A DNA stretch of 64,000 bases. It comes from Sphingobium sp. 66-54. GTDB taxonomy: Bacteria > Pseudomonadota > Alphaproteobacteria > Sphingomonadales > Sphingomonadaceae. Of the stretch, positions 1-9,237 are shown piece after piece; positions within the stretch are counted from its first letter, which is position 1; every line of letters starts with the position of its first letter. Location: assembly GCA_001899715.1 (NCBI GenBank), contig MKWI01000016.1:186001-250000 (forward strand), written 5' to 3'. The translations under genes were made by a program, and so were the position numbers. Under the pieces are notes generated by a model. That model had not been told where the DNA came from, did not search any database, and saw only the letters and a list, made by a program, of their open reading frames with translations.

Positions 1-1204
1 CCGTCGCATTGAGGGCCTTGGGCGCCAGCCGCGCGAACAGGGCGAGGCTGACCGGCAACAGGTGCGCGAAGCCGATCGAGTTGGTGATGTGGAACATGAC
101 CGGCCAGAACAGGCCGATCTTGCCGTCCGGCCCGGCCGTGGAGGCGGCCATGAACAGGCAGAGCTGGCCGCCGATGGAAAAGAGCGAGCCGATAATCATC
201 TTGGTCAGCTCGTCCGGCTCGGGTCTGCGCTTGCCGTACCAGCGCCAGAACAGGGCGACGATGGCGAGGAAACTCACCGAGACGATGGCGTCCAGCGTGA
301 CGAGGAACGAGGTGGGCAGGCGGGTGCCGAAGAAGACGAGATCGAACCGCTGGTCGCCCCAGATGAGATAGACGTTGAAGATCTGGTTGTTGGGCACGAT
401 CGCCACCGCCATCACCGGAATGAGCAGCAGCACGGCGGCGAGCGCCAGCCAATCCTGCCGGGAGAAAGCAGCGCGCGGGGGCGCCGCATCTGCCTTGCCG
501 CGCGGCTCGAAATGCTCGGCCGGGAGATATTTCTGCCCCGCGATGTAGATGGCGAGGCCGATCAGCATGCCGACGCCCGCCGCGCCAAAGCCCCAGTGCC
601 AGCCGACCTTCTCGCCGAGCGTGCCGACGATGAGCGGGGAGGCGATCACGCCCGCGTTGATGCCGAGATAGAAGATCTGGAAGGCGTCCGCGCGGCGCAG
701 ATCGTCCGGCTTGTAGAGCGAGCCGACCTGGCTGGCGATATTGCCTTTGAACATGCCCGAGCCGAGCACCATGCAGAGCAGCGCGAACAGGAAGCTCGCC
801 TCGAACGCCATCAGGAAATGGCCGAGCGCCATGGTGATCGCGCCCAGCAGCACCGTGCGGCGCTTGCCGAGCAGCCGGTCGGCGAGCAGGCCGCCGAGAA
901 TGGGGGTGAGATAGACGCAGGCGGCGTAGGTGCCGAAGATGGCGGAGGCGAGCGGCTGGCCCTCCAGCCCGCGATAGAAGGGAAGCTGGCGGAAGGCGTC
1001 GAGCATCGCGACGCCCTCGATATGGCCGGGGAGCAGCAGATATTTGACCATGTAGAGCACGAGCAGCGTCTGCATGCCGTAATAGGAGAAGCGCTCCCAC
1101 GCCTCGGTGAAGGCGAGATAGCCCAGCCCCTTGGGATGACCGAGAAAGGCCCGGTCGGCATGATCGGCGATGGTGAGCGACGGGGTCGCCTCGGCGGTGG
1201 TCAT
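1..1204 (-). CDS. POT/PTR family proton-dependent peptide transporter (3' end cut by window)
   Basis: This is a 12-TM-type inner-membrane transporter that would import di- and tripeptides with protons. The ATG at 1204 gives a reading frame open to the window edge, about 401 codons, so the C-terminus is missing. Residues 31-41 carry the POT signature E-x-x-E-R-F-S-Y-Y-G-M, and hydrophobic segments alternate with short loops throughout. An 'FKGNIASQVGSLY' stretch and a GINAG motif also fit the family. POT proteins are usually 450-550 residues, so some 50-150 residues lie outside. It is transcribed away from the neighbouring DMT gene. Family assignment is firm; the exact peptide range cannot be read from sequence. 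Confidence 0.9.
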   Translation of the reverse strand, partial: MTTAEATPSLTIADHADRAFLGHPKGLGYLAFTEAWERFSYYGMQTLLVLYMVKYLLLPGHIEGVAMLDAFRQLPFYRGLEGQPLASAIFGTYAACVYLTPILGGLLADRLLGKRRTVLLGAITMALGHFLMAFEASFLFALLCMVLGSGMFKGNIASQVGSLYKPDDLRRADAFQIFYLGINAGVIASPLIVGTLGEKVGWHWGFGAAGVGMLIGLAIYIAGQKYLPAEHFEPRGKADAAPPRAAFSRQDWLALAAVLLLIPVMAVAIVPNNQIFNVYLIWGDQRFDLVFFGTRLPTSFLVTLDAIVSVSFLAIVALFWRWYGKRRPEPDELTKMIIGSLFSIGGQLCLFMAASTAGPDGKIGLFWPVMFHITNSIGFAHLLPVSLALFARLAPKALNAT

Positions 1205-1571
1205 GAGTGGATGCCCCTCCCGGAACATGGGTCTGAACGCCGGTTAGAGGGCGGTTTTCGGGCGATTGCAAGCCGGGTAACAGATGGTGTTTTTCTGTCT
1301 CCTTCGCGTAATTTTCTTGCGAAAGTCACGAAAGTCGCGGGGTGAACCCGAAAATAAACGGCGGTCATGGCGGCGAATCACTCTCCGGCGGACCCTGTGG
1401 CGTGCCATGGACCGGGCCGCGTAGGACAGGGATTTGGGTAGGATAGGGATTAGGCAACATGCGAGCGTTTGGGAGCGTGGACATTTGCGGTGTGGGCGCT
1501 CCCTCACCCGGTTGCGCTGCGCGGGCGGGCGGGCCATAGGCGGGAGCCGGCACAGGGAAGGGCCCAATCGC
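1205..1571. other. Divergent intergenic region
   Basis: This 367-bp gap lies between the divergent peptide transporter and DMT transporter genes, so it should hold both promoters. The direct repeat CGAAAGTC occurs at 1319-1326, and GAAAGTCG follows at 1329-1336. An AT-richer stretch around 1285-1320 is the likeliest promoter area. I see no convincing gene: the reading frames here are shadows or upstream extensions. Confidence 0.4.
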
Positions 1572-2483
1572 TTGCAGACTGCATCGCGCCGCACCGTCTA
1601 TCTCCTGCTCGGGCTGGTGATGCTGCTCTGGTCGGGCAATTCCATCGTCGCGCGCGCCATCCATGCGGAGGTGCCGCCATTCACGCTGGCCTTTCTGCGC
1701 TGGGGCGGCGCCTCGCTGATCGCGCTGCCGGTGGCCTGGCGGCATATCGTGGCCGACCGCGCGGAGATCCGCCGGCACTGGCTGGTGATCCTGCTGCTCG
1801 GGATGATCGGCGTCGGCTCGTTCAACGGCTTCCTCTATTCCGGCCTGCAATATACCACGGCGGCCAACAGCCTGCTGGTGCAGGCGGCGATCCCCGCGCT
1901 GGTGCTGCTGTTCGACCTCATGCTGTTCCGCACCCGGCCGCGCCTCGCGCAGATCGCCGGCTGCATCATCGCGGCGGCCGGTGTTGCGGTCATCATCTTC
2001 CGCGCCGATCCGGCGGCAGTGGGGCAGATGAGCTTCAACAAGGGCGACCTGCTGGTGCTGTGCGCCATCCTGCTCTGGGCGCTCTATACCGTGCTGCTGC
2101 GCATCCGTCCGGCGATCCACGCGCTGAGCTTCCTCGCGCTCACCATCCTCATCGGCGCGCTGGCGATGGCGCCGTTCGCGGCCGTGGAGTTGCAGAGCCG
2201 CACGATCCTGCTCTCGCCGGGCGTCTATGCCGGCATCGCCTATGTAACGATCTTCCCTTCGATCATCGCCTATTTCCTGTTTAACTGGTCGGTAGAGCAG
2301 ATCGGCGCGGGGGATGCGGGGCAGGTCATCAACCTCCAGCCGCTGTTCGGGGCGCTGCTCGCCTCGCTACTCCTTGGCGAACCGTTCCACCTCTACCATA
2401 TCGCAGGGATGGTGCTCATCCTGATCGGCATTGCTATTCCGCTGTTTGCGCGGCCAGTGCGCACGGTGGCGCGTGAGCGCTAA
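1572..2483 (+). CDS. EamA-type DMT superfamily transporter
   Basis: This inner-membrane protein of the drug/metabolite transporter superfamily has two EamA repeats of five membrane segments each and probably exports a small metabolite or amino acid. The first helix carries 'LLGLVMLLWSGNSIVAR', a typical EamA start, and the second repeat begins near 'DLLVLCAILLWALYTVLLR'. The open frame extends upstream to 1434, but that part is Arg/Gly-rich and unlike a membrane protein. I chose TTG at 1572, about 10 bases after a GGGAAGGG ribosome-binding site, giving 303 residues, the family's usual size. Start uncertain; substrate unknown. Confidence 0.82.
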   Translation: MQTASRRTVYLLLGLVMLLWSGNSIVARAIHAEVPPFTLAFLRWGGASLIALPVAWRHIVADRAEIRRHWLVILLLGMIGVGSFNGFLYSGLQYTTAANSLLVQAAIPALVLLFDLMLFRTRPRLAQIAGCIIAAAGVAVIIFRADPAAVGQMSFNKGDLLVLCAILLWALYTVLLRIRPAIHALSFLALTILIGALAMAPFAAVELQSRTILLSPGVYAGIAYVTIFPSIIAYFLFNWSVEQIGAGDAGQVINLQPLFGALLASLLLGEPFHLYHIAGMVLILIGIAIPLFARPVRTVARER

Positions 2484-2516
2484 ACATCCCTGCTTTCAAT
2501 CGCTACAGTCCGCGCG

Positions 2517-4358
2517 ATGAGTGATTCCCCCGACGACCCCGGTTTCGACCTCGGCGAACCGCCGGCGCCGCCCAAGACGGCGGGCTACCGCGTGCTGGCG
2601 CGCGCCTATCGTCCGCAGACCTTCGCCGAACTGATCGGTCAGGAGGCGATGGTGCGCACGCTGGCCAACGCGATTCGGCGCGACCGGCTGGCGCACGCCT
2701 TCCTGATGACCGGCGTGCGCGGGGTGGGCAAGACATCGACCGCGCGGCTGATCGCCAAGGCGCTGAACTGCGTGGGGCCGGACGGGCAGGGCGGGCCGAC
2801 CATCGACCCGTGCGGCGTCTGCGAGCCGTGCAAGGCGATCGCCGAGGGGCGGCATATCGACGTGGTCGAGATGGACGCGGCCAGCCATACCGGCGTGGAC
2901 GACGTGCGCGAGATCATCGAGGCGGTGCGCTATGCAACCGTCTCAGCGCGCTACAAGATCTACATCATCGACGAAGTTCATATGCTATCCCGCAATGCTT
3001 TCAATGCGTTGCTCAAGACTCTTGAGGAGCCGCCCGAGCATGTGAAGTTCCTGTTCGCCACCACCGAGGTGAACAAGGTGCCGATTACGGTGCTCTCGCG
3101 CTGCCAGCGCTTCGACCTGCGGCGCATCCCGGTGGACATGCTGCGGCAGCATTTCGCGGAGATTTGCGCCAAGGAAGGCGTGGTCGCCGAGGAGGACGCG
3201 CTGACGCTGATCGCGGTGGCGGCGGAAGGATCGGCGCGCGACGGCCTATCGATTCTCGACCAGGCGATCGCCCATGGCGAGACCGCCGACGGCGCGGTGC
3301 GGGTGGCGACCGGGCAGGTGCGCGCGATGCTCGGCCTCTCCGACCGGGGGGCGACGCGGCGGCTGTTCGGCCATATCCTCGACGGCGACGCGCCGGGGCT
3401 GCTGGCGGCGCTGGCGGATCAGGAAGCGCTGGGCGTGGAGCCGGTCGCGACGGTCAACGCGCTGCTGGAGCTGATTCATGCGGTGACGACCGCCAAGGCC
3501 GGACGCGGCGCGAACCTCGCCAATCTGGCCGAGGCGGAGCGCATGGCGGTGGGCGGCTGGGCGGAGGACCTTTCCTTCCCGGTGCTGCACCGGCTCTGGC
3601 AGTTGTTGCTCAAGGGCCATGCCGAGGTGCTGGCGGCCGCACGCCCGCAGGCGGCGTGCGAGATGGCGCTGCTGCGGCTGGTTCATGCGGCCACCATGCC
3701 CGATCCGCTGGAACTGGCGCGGATGATCCGCGAGGGCGGTGGCGGAGAGGGGACGGGAACACCCGCGGGCGGTTCGCCGGTGGGTGCTGCCGGCGCAAGT
3801 GGTGCCGGGCCATCCGCGAACGGTGGGGCCGGGACTGCCTCCAGCCATGTGGCAGACGGGGAGGCAATAGCGCCGCGAGGGGTGGACGCCGCCGCATCGG
3901 TAGGGGCTGGCTCGCCGGAAGCGGCGATGGTCCCGCAGTCCGCTGGTGCCGCTGCGCCGGGTGAGGCCGTGGCAGGCACACCGGATGCGGATGCCGCCGG
4001 GCCGGGCTGGCCCGCCGATTTTCCCGCTCTGGTCGAGCTGGTGCGGGGCCGGGCGCCGAGTCTGGCGTTTGCGCTGGAAAATGACGTGGGGCTGGTGCGG
4101 TATGCGCCTCCGGTGCTTGAATTCAAGCCGTTCCGCCCTATTGATCTGCGGGAGCTTGGCAAGGTCGTGGACGGTGTGACGGAGCGGCAATGGTCGGTCA
4201 CGCTTTCCGAGGGACCGAGCGCGCCGAGCCTCTACGACCAGCAGCAGGCGGCGGATCAGGCCCGGATGGACGCGCTGCGCGAAACCCCGGTGGTTGCGGC
4301 GGCGCTGGCCGCCTTTCCGGGCGCCGAATTGATCGACCCCGCGCGGGCACAGGATTGA
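2517..4358 (+). CDS. dnaX: DNA polymerase III subunit gamma/tau
   Basis: Clamp-loader ATPase of the replicative polymerase. The N-terminal AAA+ part has Walker A G-V-R-G-V-G-K-T (residues 66-73), zinc-binding cysteines at 85, 99, 102 and 105, and DEVH at 152-155. Residues from about 400 to 490 form a Gly/Ala-rich, low-complexity linker, followed by a short C-terminal domain that would contact DnaE. At 613 residues it matches alphaproteobacterial full-length tau. I saw no A-rich slippery heptamer that would produce a shorter gamma form by frameshift. The ybaB/ebfC gene begins 12 bp downstream, the widely conserved dnaX-ybaB pairing. Confidence 0.97.
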   Translation: MSDSPDDPGFDLGEPPAPPKTAGYRVLARAYRPQTFAELIGQEAMVRTLANAIRRDRLAHAFLMTGVRGVGKTSTARLIAKALNCVGPDGQGGPTIDPCGVCEPCKAIAEGRHIDVVEMDAASHTGVDDVREIIEAVRYATVSARYKIYIIDEVHMLSRNAFNALLKTLEEPPEHVKFLFATTEVNKVPITVLSRCQRFDLRRIPVDMLRQHFAEICAKEGVVAEEDALTLIAVAAEGSARDGLSILDQAIAHGETADGAVRVATGQVRAMLGLSDRGATRRLFGHILDGDAPGLLAALADQEALGVEPVATVNALLELIHAVTTAKAGRGANLANLAEAERMAVGGWAEDLSFPVLHRLWQLLLKGHAEVLAAARPQAACEMALLRLVHAATMPDPLELARMIREGGGGEGTGTPAGGSPVGAAGASGAGPSANGGAGTASSHVADGEAIAPRGVDAAASVGAGSPEAAMVPQSAGAAAPGEAVAGTPDADAAGPGWPADFPALVELVRGRAPSLAFALENDVGLVRYAPPVLEFKPFRPIDLRELGKVVDGVTERQWSVTLSEGPSAPSLYDQQQAADQARMDALRETPVVAAALAAFPGAELIDPARAQD

Positions 4359-4370
4359 AGGGAAGCCACA

Positions 4371-4694
4371 ATGAAGGATCTGAACGACATTCTCGGCATG
4401 GCCAGCCGCGTGCAGGAGGAAATGCAGAAGGCACAGGCCGAGCTGGATAATATCGAGGTGCAGGGCGTGGCCGGCGGCGGGCTGGTGACGGTGCGGGCCA
4501 GCGCCAAGGGGCGCATCCTCGGCCTCGCCATCGACGACAGCCTGATCGTCCCCGCGGACAAGGGCATGCTGGAGGACCTGATCGTCGCCGCGTTCAACGA
4601 TGCCCGCACCAAGGCGGACGAGGCGGCCAACGCCCAGATGAGCAAGGTGACGAGCGGCCTGCCGCTGCCGCCGGGCTTCAAGCTGCCGTTCTGA
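4371..4694 (+). CDS. ybaB: YbaB/EbfC family nucleoid-associated protein
   Basis: A small DNA-binding protein of 107 residues that associates with the nucleoid as a dimer. The N-terminus M-K-D-L-N-D-I-L-G-M-A is followed by a helical 'QEEMQKAQAEL' segment and the 'GGGLVTVRASAKG' strand region typical of the family, and it ends with 'GLPLPPGFKLPF', the usual 'G-(L/M)-x-(L/I)-P-P-G' tail. A GGGAAGCC ribosome-binding site precedes the ATG. The start is 12 bp after dnaX, so the two are almost certainly cotranscribed. In other bacteria recR often follows; here lon follows after a 170-bp gap. Confidence 0.95.
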   Translation: MKDLNDILGMASRVQEEMQKAQAELDNIEVQGVAGGGLVTVRASAKGRILGLAIDDSLIVPADKGMLEDLIVAAFNDARTKADEAANAQMSKVTSGLPLPPGFKLPF

Positions 4695-4867
4695 GGCGCG
4701 CGGGGATTGAGGGGGCTGCGTGGCCGGCATCATCTTCCGCATGTTTCGTTGACGATGTCCATGCTAGGGAAGCGGGCCGCCGTTGAAACACCGTGCCCGA
4801 CCCCCGATATGACGCGGGTGCGAAAGCCGGCTCGAACGGGGCCGGCAACCGAATTTCTGGAGTGACC

Positions 4868-7258
4868 ATGGATCTTGAACTGCCCCTGTTGCCGCTGCGG
4901 GACATTGTCGTCTTTCCGCAGACGATCGTGCCGCTGTTCGTCGGGCGCGACAAGAGCGTGTCGGCGCTGGAAAAGGCGATGGCGGGCGACAAGGACATCT
5001 TCCTCGTGGCCCAGCTCGACCCCGCCGAGGACGATCCCGACCGCGACGCGCTCTATGATGTGGGCGTGATCGCCAGCATCGTGCAGATGCTCAAGCTGCC
5101 CGATGGCAATGTGCGCGTGCTGGTGGAAGGCCGCGAGCGTGCCTCGCTCGTCTCATTGACGACGGCTGAGGACCATATGGTCGCCACCGTGCACCAGCAG
5201 GAGGATGCCGAGACGGCGGGCGCCGAGGTGGAGGCGATGATGCGCTCGGTCGCCGACCAGTTCGAGAATTATACCAAGCTCAACAAGAAGCTGCCGGCCG
5301 AAACCGCCGTGCAACTGCGCGAGATCACCGAGGCGGGGCGCCTCTCCGACTTCGTGGCCTCCAATCTTGCCGTGAAGGTGGCCGACAAGCAGGCGTTGCT
5401 GGTCGAGGCCGATCCGCTCAAGCGGCTGGAGATGGTGTTCGCCTTCATGGAGGGCGAGCTGGGCGTGCTCCAGGTGGAGAAGAAGATCCGCGGCCGCGTG
5501 AAGCGGCAGATGGAGAAGACCCAGCGCGAATATTATCTCAACGAGCAGTTGAAGGCGATCCAGCGCGAGCTGGGCGGCAGCGACGGCGAGGAAGCCGACG
5601 AGCTGACCGAGCTGGCCGAGAAGATCAAGCGCCTGAAGCTCAGCAAGGAAGCGCGCGGCAAGGCCAATGCGGAGCTGAAGAAGCTGCGCGCCATGCAGCC
5701 CATGTCCGCCGAGGCGACGGTGGTGCGCAACTATCTCGATGCGCTGCTTGGCCTGCCGTGGGGCAAGAAAAGCAAGCTCAAGAAGGATCTGGTCGAGGCG
5801 CAGACGGTGCTCGACGCGGACCATTTCGCGCTCGACAAGGTCAAGGACCGGATCATCGAATATCTCGCGGTGCAGGCGCGCAGCGACAAGCTGAAGGGCC
5901 CGATCCTCTGCCTCGTCGGCCCGCCCGGCGTGGGCAAGACCTCGCTCGGCCGCAGTATCGCCAGAGCCACGGGGCGCGAGTTCGTGCGCCAGTCCCTGGG
6001 CGGCGTGCGCGACGAGGCCGAGATTCGGGGCCACCGGCGCACCTATATCGGCTCGATGCCGGGCAAGATCGCGGCCAATCTCAAGAAGGCCGGCGCGATG
6101 AACCCGCTCATCCTGCTCGACGAGATCGACAAGCTGGGCCAGGATTTCCGGGGCGACCCCGCCTCGGCGCTGCTGGAGGTGCTCGACCCCGAGCAGAACA
6201 GCAAGTTCCAGGACCATTATCTGGAAATCGACGTCGATCTCTCGGACGTGATGTTCGTGACCACCGCGAACAGCCTCAACCTGCCGCAGGCGCTGCTCGA
6301 CCGGATGGAGGTGATCCGTCTGGAGGGCTACACCGAGGACGAGAAGGTCGAGATCGCGCTCCAGCATCTGCTGCCCAAGCAGATCGAGGCGCATGGCCTC
6401 AAGGCCGAGGAGTTCGAATTCACGCCCGAGGCGATCCGCGACCTCATCCGCTATTATACGCGCGAGGCCGGCGTGCGGACGCTGGAGCGGGAGATCGGCA
6501 AGGTCGCCCGCAAGGCGCTGCGCCGCATATTGGAGGGCAAGGACGAGCGCATCGTTATTGCCCCCGATAATCTCGACCAGTTCTCCGGCGTGCGCAAGTT
6601 CCGCCACGGCGAGAGCGAGGAGGAGAACCAGATCGGCGCCGTGACCGGCCTGGCCTGGACGGAAGTGGGCGGCGAGCTGCTCACCATCGAATCGGTGACG
6701 GTGCCGGGCAAGGGGCAGGTCAAGACGACCGGCAAGCTCGGCGATGTGATGAACGAATCCGTGCAGGCGGGCTTCTCTTATGTGCGGGCGCGGGCGCCGG
6801 CCTATGGCATCAAGCCCAGCATCTTCCAGCGCAAGGATATCCATATCCACCTGCCCGAAGGCGCGGTGCCCAAGGACGGCCCATCGGCGGGCATCGGCAT
6901 GGTGACGTCCATCGTCAGCACGTTGACCGGCATCGCCGTCCACAAGGATGTGGCGATGACCGGCGAGGTGACGCTGCGCGGCCGGGTGCTGCCGATCGGC
7001 GGCCTCAAGGAGAAGCTGCTCGCCGCGCTGCGCGGCGGCATCAAGACCGTGCTCATCCCGCAGGAGAATGAGAAGGATCTCGTCGAGATTCCGGCCAATA
7101 TCCGCGAGGGACTGGAGATTATCCCGGTCAAGCATGTCGATCAGGTGCTGGCGCGGGCGCTGGTCTCGCCGCTGACGCCGATCGACTGGTCCGAGGAGGA
7201 CGACCTTGCCGCCCAGCCGCTGATCGGCTCGGTGCAGGACCAGCATCTGCGGCATTGA
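4868..7258 (+). CDS. lon: Endopeptidase La, ATP-dependent Lon protease
   Basis: Cytoplasmic hexameric AAA+ protease that degrades misfolded and short-lived regulatory proteins. The frame is open from 4793, but ATG 4868 starts with '[17 protein letters not shown]', the standard Lon N-terminus, and follows a GGAG ribosome-binding site. The 796-residue product has the N-terminal substrate domain, a coiled-coil region around residues 200-290, Walker A G-P-P-G-V-G-K-T (351-358), and the protease domain with catalytic Ser673 in KDGPSAG and Lys716 in GGLKEK, spaced 43 residues as in E. coli Lon (Ser679/Lys722). HU, encoded next, is a known Lon substrate in E. coli, and this gene order is common. Confidence 0.98.
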   Translation: MDLELPLLPLRDIVVFPQTIVPLFVGRDKSVSALEKAMAGDKDIFLVAQLDPAEDDPDRDALYDVGVIASIVQMLKLPDGNVRVLVEGRERASLVSLTTAEDHMVATVHQQEDAETAGAEVEAMMRSVADQFENYTKLNKKLPAETAVQLREITEAGRLSDFVASNLAVKVADKQALLVEADPLKRLEMVFAFMEGELGVLQVEKKIRGRVKRQMEKTQREYYLNEQLKAIQRELGGSDGEEADELTELAEKIKRLKLSKEARGKANAELKKLRAMQPMSAEATVVRNYLDALLGLPWGKKSKLKKDLVEAQTVLDADHFALDKVKDRIIEYLAVQARSDKLKGPILCLVGPPGVGKTSLGRSIARATGREFVRQSLGGVRDEAEIRGHRRTYIGSMPGKIAANLKKAGAMNPLILLDEIDKLGQDFRGDPASALLEVLDPEQNSKFQDHYLEIDVDLSDVMFVTTANSLNLPQALLDRMEVIRLEGYTEDEKVEIALQHLLPKQIEAHGLKAEEFEFTPEAIRDLIRYYTREAGVRTLEREIGKVARKALRRILEGKDERIVIAPDNLDQFSGVRKFRHGESEEENQIGAVTGLAWTEVGGELLTIESVTVPGKGQVKTTGKLGDVMNESVQAGFSYVRARAPAYGIKPSIFQRKDIHIHLPEGAVPKDGPSAGIGMVTSIVSTLTGIAVHKDVAMTGEVTLRGRVLPIGGLKEKLLAALRGGIKTVLIPQENEKDLVEIPANIREGLEIIPVKHVDQVLARALVSPLTPIDWSEEDDLAAQPLIGSVQDQHLRH

Positions 7259-7604
7259 TCTGCTGGCCCGGCGTTTCGTTGCGCCGGGCTCGCGGGCCGA
7301 CGCAGGATCGGTTTCGATGGGGGGCGGATCTTCGGTCCGTCCGTTCCCCGCGACCGGGGCCGGTCGAGGCGCCTTGCCGCTGGGCGCCCGGTCGGCGTTG
7401 GGGGAGGCGCCATGACGCCAGCGGGGGAAATGCACGGCGGACATGGCGCCACGTCGCGAAAATCGCACGAAAACCCCATCGTGGCGCTTTGTTAACTGCA
7501 AAATTCTTTGACTCATGCGCCGAACCACGCCTTTATGCGCGCCTTCGTCGCACGATTCCTATCCACCCACCCACAAGTATAGGCATGAAGGGGGTTCCAA
7601 AGGC
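7259..7604. other. Intergenic region lon to HU
   Basis: This 346-bp gap begins with a GC-rich hairpin, GCCCGGCG (7266-7273) pairing with CGCCGGGC (7282-7289), that could end the lon transcript but lacks a T-run. The HU promoter candidate lies at its right end. No gene is apparent between them. Confidence 0.4.
7508..7536 (+). promoter_or_regulatory. Candidate sigma-70 promoter for HU
   Basis: A -35 box TTGACT (7508-7513) is followed after exactly 17 bases by CTTTAT (7531-7536), placed 69 bases before the HU start codon. The -35 is near consensus and the -10 is weaker. Its position in the AT-richest part of the gap supports the call; no start site has been measured. Confidence 0.5.
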
Positions 7605-7877
7605 ATGAACAAGCAAGATCTCATCAGTTCCGTCGCGGACCAGAGCGGTCTTACCAAGGCCGATGCGGGCAAGGCTGTTGAAGGGGTCTTCGACGCCATC
7701 ACCGCAGCCCTGAAGAAGGGCGACGAGGTGCGTCTCGTCGGCTTCGGCACCTTCTCGGTCTCCAAGCGCAAGGCCTCCACCGGCCGTAACCCGCGCACGG
7801 GCGAGACCATGGCGATCAAGGCGTCCAGCCAGCCCAAGTTCAAGGCCGGCAAGGGCCTCAAGGACGCCGTCAACTAA
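7605..7877 (+). CDS. hup: HU family DNA-binding protein
   Basis: A 90-residue histone-like protein that bends DNA as a dimer and compacts the nucleoid. It begins M-N-K-Q-D-L-I, has 'EVRLVGFGTFSVSKRKA' leading to the arm motif 'GRNPRTGETM' (the conserved R-N-P of the DNA-binding beta arm) and ends 'FKAGKGLKDAVN'. The frame is open further upstream, but ATG 7605 gives the canonical HU N-terminus and length. It is monocistronic: a promoter candidate stands upstream and a GC-rich hairpin starts 17 bp downstream. Confidence 0.97.
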   Translation: MNKQDLISSVADQSGLTKADAGKAVEGVFDAITAALKKGDEVRLVGFGTFSVSKRKASTGRNPRTGETMAIKASSQPKFKAGKGLKDAVN

Positions 7878-7893
7878 GACGGTCAATTGTCCG

Positions 7894-7916
7894 CGCCCCG
7901 GCTGCGTGCCGGGGCG
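7894..7916 (+). terminator. Hairpin after HU
   Basis: A perfect 9-bp stem CGCCCCGGC (7894-7902) and GCCGGGGCG (7908-7916) with a TGCGT loop sits 17 bp after the HU stop. It lacks a T-run, so it is either a weak intrinsic terminator or an mRNA-end stabiliser. Confidence 0.5.
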
Positions 7917-8199
7917 TCGGCATCTTCCGGGACATATGGCGCGACGGCATATGTCTATCGGGCCCAGCAGGCGGATCGGTTCGATCTTCTCCCATGCGAG
8001 CCTGCGTTGCGTGCTTTCCTTCGCTTTCGCTGCCAGCGTTGCAAAGACGGCACCGTGCTTCGCCGCATAGGACTGGAGTTCCGCTCCGCCCGACCGGCCT
8101 CTCCGCGTTCCGCGTGGCCCGGCATGACCGGCCGTGGGAGCGCTGTTCGTTCGCGACAGGGATCGGATCGGCCGCGGCTATCGTGATCCGGCCGGTTCG

Positions 8200-8233
8200 C
8201 GGCGCTTTCTTACATGCGGCGCTTTCTTACATA
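8200..8233. repeat. 17-bp tandem direct repeat, two copies
   Basis: The unit CGGCGCTTTCTTACAT plus one base (8200-8216) is repeated immediately (8217-8233) with 16 of 17 bases identical. It lies in gene-free DNA and looks like a slippage duplication; no function is evident. Confidence 0.8.
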
Positions 8234-8706
8234 GAGTCGGCGGTTGGCGCCAAACACCAAGCAGGGGCGGCTGGAACGGCAGCGGTGCGTCGGGCTGCGT
8301 CGCGGTCGCGGTAGAGGTGCGGACCGCGCTGATTGGGGGAAGCGCCTGAAGGTTAGCTCATCCGAGCAGGATAATTGCGGAGCATGGCTTCCGGCCTGTT
8401 TTGGTGTCTGCCATGGGTTGCGGCACCGATACCATCGGACAAGGTGATGAAAAACGGGCTGGTCGGGGCGGCTGTAGCTCGCTTGCGGCTGTTGCGGCGG
8501 GGCGATCCGCCTCACCGATGGGTAGATCGGCGGCGTATGGGCCGAATGCCACGCGTTCCGAGGGCCGGAGCGAGACGCGGCGGCTCCCCTGTGTCTCCGT
8601 TTCCGCTGCGGCCGGCCGATCGGGGTCGCGATCATGCGCTCCGAGCTTGACGCCTTGCCCTCCGGGGCATTATGGGCCCCGTCTCGACGCGCTGCGGCGC
8701 GCTGTG

Positions 8707-8783
8707 GCGATCGTAGCTCAGCTGGTTAGAGCGCTGGTTTGTGGTACCAGAGGTCACGGGTTCGAACCCCGTCGGTCGCCCCA
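8707..8783 (+). tRNA. tRNA-His (anticodon GTG)
   Basis: The cloverleaf folds fully. The acceptor stem GCGATCG (8707-8713) pairs with CGGTCGC (8773-8779). The D arm is GCTC/GAGC, the anticodon stem is CTGGT/ACCAG with loop TTGTGGT, placing anticodon GTG at 8741-8743, and the T arm is ACGGG-TTCGAAC-CCCGT. The discriminator is C (8780), and the base before the acceptor stem (8706) is G, which gives the G-1:C73 pair unique to histidine tRNAs. CCA is encoded at 8781-8783. The hisI gene starts 70 bp downstream on the same strand. Confidence 0.97.
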
Positions 8784-8853
8784 TTTCCGACATGCATGAT
8801 GAGCGGGGCCGATCCGGGCTGACAGGCCGGGCGTGTCCGCCTATAGGCGGGGC

Positions 8854-9237
8854 ATGAGCGACCAACGCGAAACGGGCCTGATGCTCGACCCCAAATATGA
8901 CCGTGACGGGTTGATTACCGCCGTGGCGAGCGATTCCAGAACGGGCGAACTGCTGATGCTCGCGCATATGAATGCGCAGGCGCTGGCGGCGACACGCGAA
9001 ACCGGACTGGCCCATTTCTGGTCGCGCAGTCGGGGCAAGCTGTGGCGCAAGGGCGAGGAATCCGGCAACGAACTGCGCGTGGTGGAGATGCGTGTCGATT
9101 GCGATCAGGACGCGATCTGGCTGCGGGTGGAGCCGGCCGGCCCGGCCTGCCACACCGGCGCGCGGAGCTGCTTCTATCGGCGTGTCACGCCCGACGGGCT
9201 GGAACGGATCGAGCCCGGCGAGGCCGCGGCGCGGTGA
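8854..9237 (+). CDS. hisI: Phosphoribosyl-AMP cyclohydrolase
   Basis: Catalyses the third step of histidine biosynthesis, opening the purine ring of phosphoribosyl-AMP. The 127-residue product is the stand-alone cyclohydrolase without a fused HisE domain. It has the D-x-D-x-D motif (D82, D84, D86) that binds magnesium, zinc-ligand Cys83, and the '[10 protein letters not shown]' motif with Cys99 and Cys106 as the other zinc ligands. The frame starts at 8833, but ATG 8854 has AGGCGGGG just before it and gives the normal length. Its TGA overlaps the GTG of the next gene. Confidence 0.96.
   Translation: MSDQRETGLMLDPKYDRDGLITAVASDSRTGELLMLAHMNAQALAATRETGLAHFWSRSRGKLWRKGEESGNELRVVEMRVDCDQDAIWLRVEPAGPACHTGARSCFYRRVTPDGLERIEPGEAAAR

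Larger units (their letters stand above)
7878..8705. other. Long gene-free region between HU and tRNA-His
   Basis: About 830 bases with no convincing gene on either strand. Reading frames here are short, Arg/Ser/Pro-rich and share no recognisable motif. It contains the HU hairpin at 7894-7916, a 17-bp tandem duplication at 8200-8233, and otherwise unremarkable GC-rich sequence. It may hold the promoter of the tRNA-His/hisI group or decayed coding sequence. Confidence 0.4.

Noticed and set aside
62..1345. 427-codon plus-strand frame at the left edge
   Set aside because: Antisense to the POT transporter, whose signature motif and membrane pattern are clear on the minus strand.
2517..4358. Programmed frameshift in dnaX giving a short gamma subunit
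   Set aside because: No A-AAA-AAG-type slippery sequence or nearby stop in the -1 frame with a stimulating structure was seen.
5153..7528. 791-codon open frame antisense to lon
   Set aside because: Shadow frame; lon is certain on the plus strand and the antisense product is Leu/His/Arg-rich without motifs.
8210..8635. 141-codon minus-strand frame in the HU-tRNA gap
   Set aside because: Arg/Pro/Ser-rich composition, no ribosome-binding site and no recognisable motif; overlaps the 17-bp duplication.
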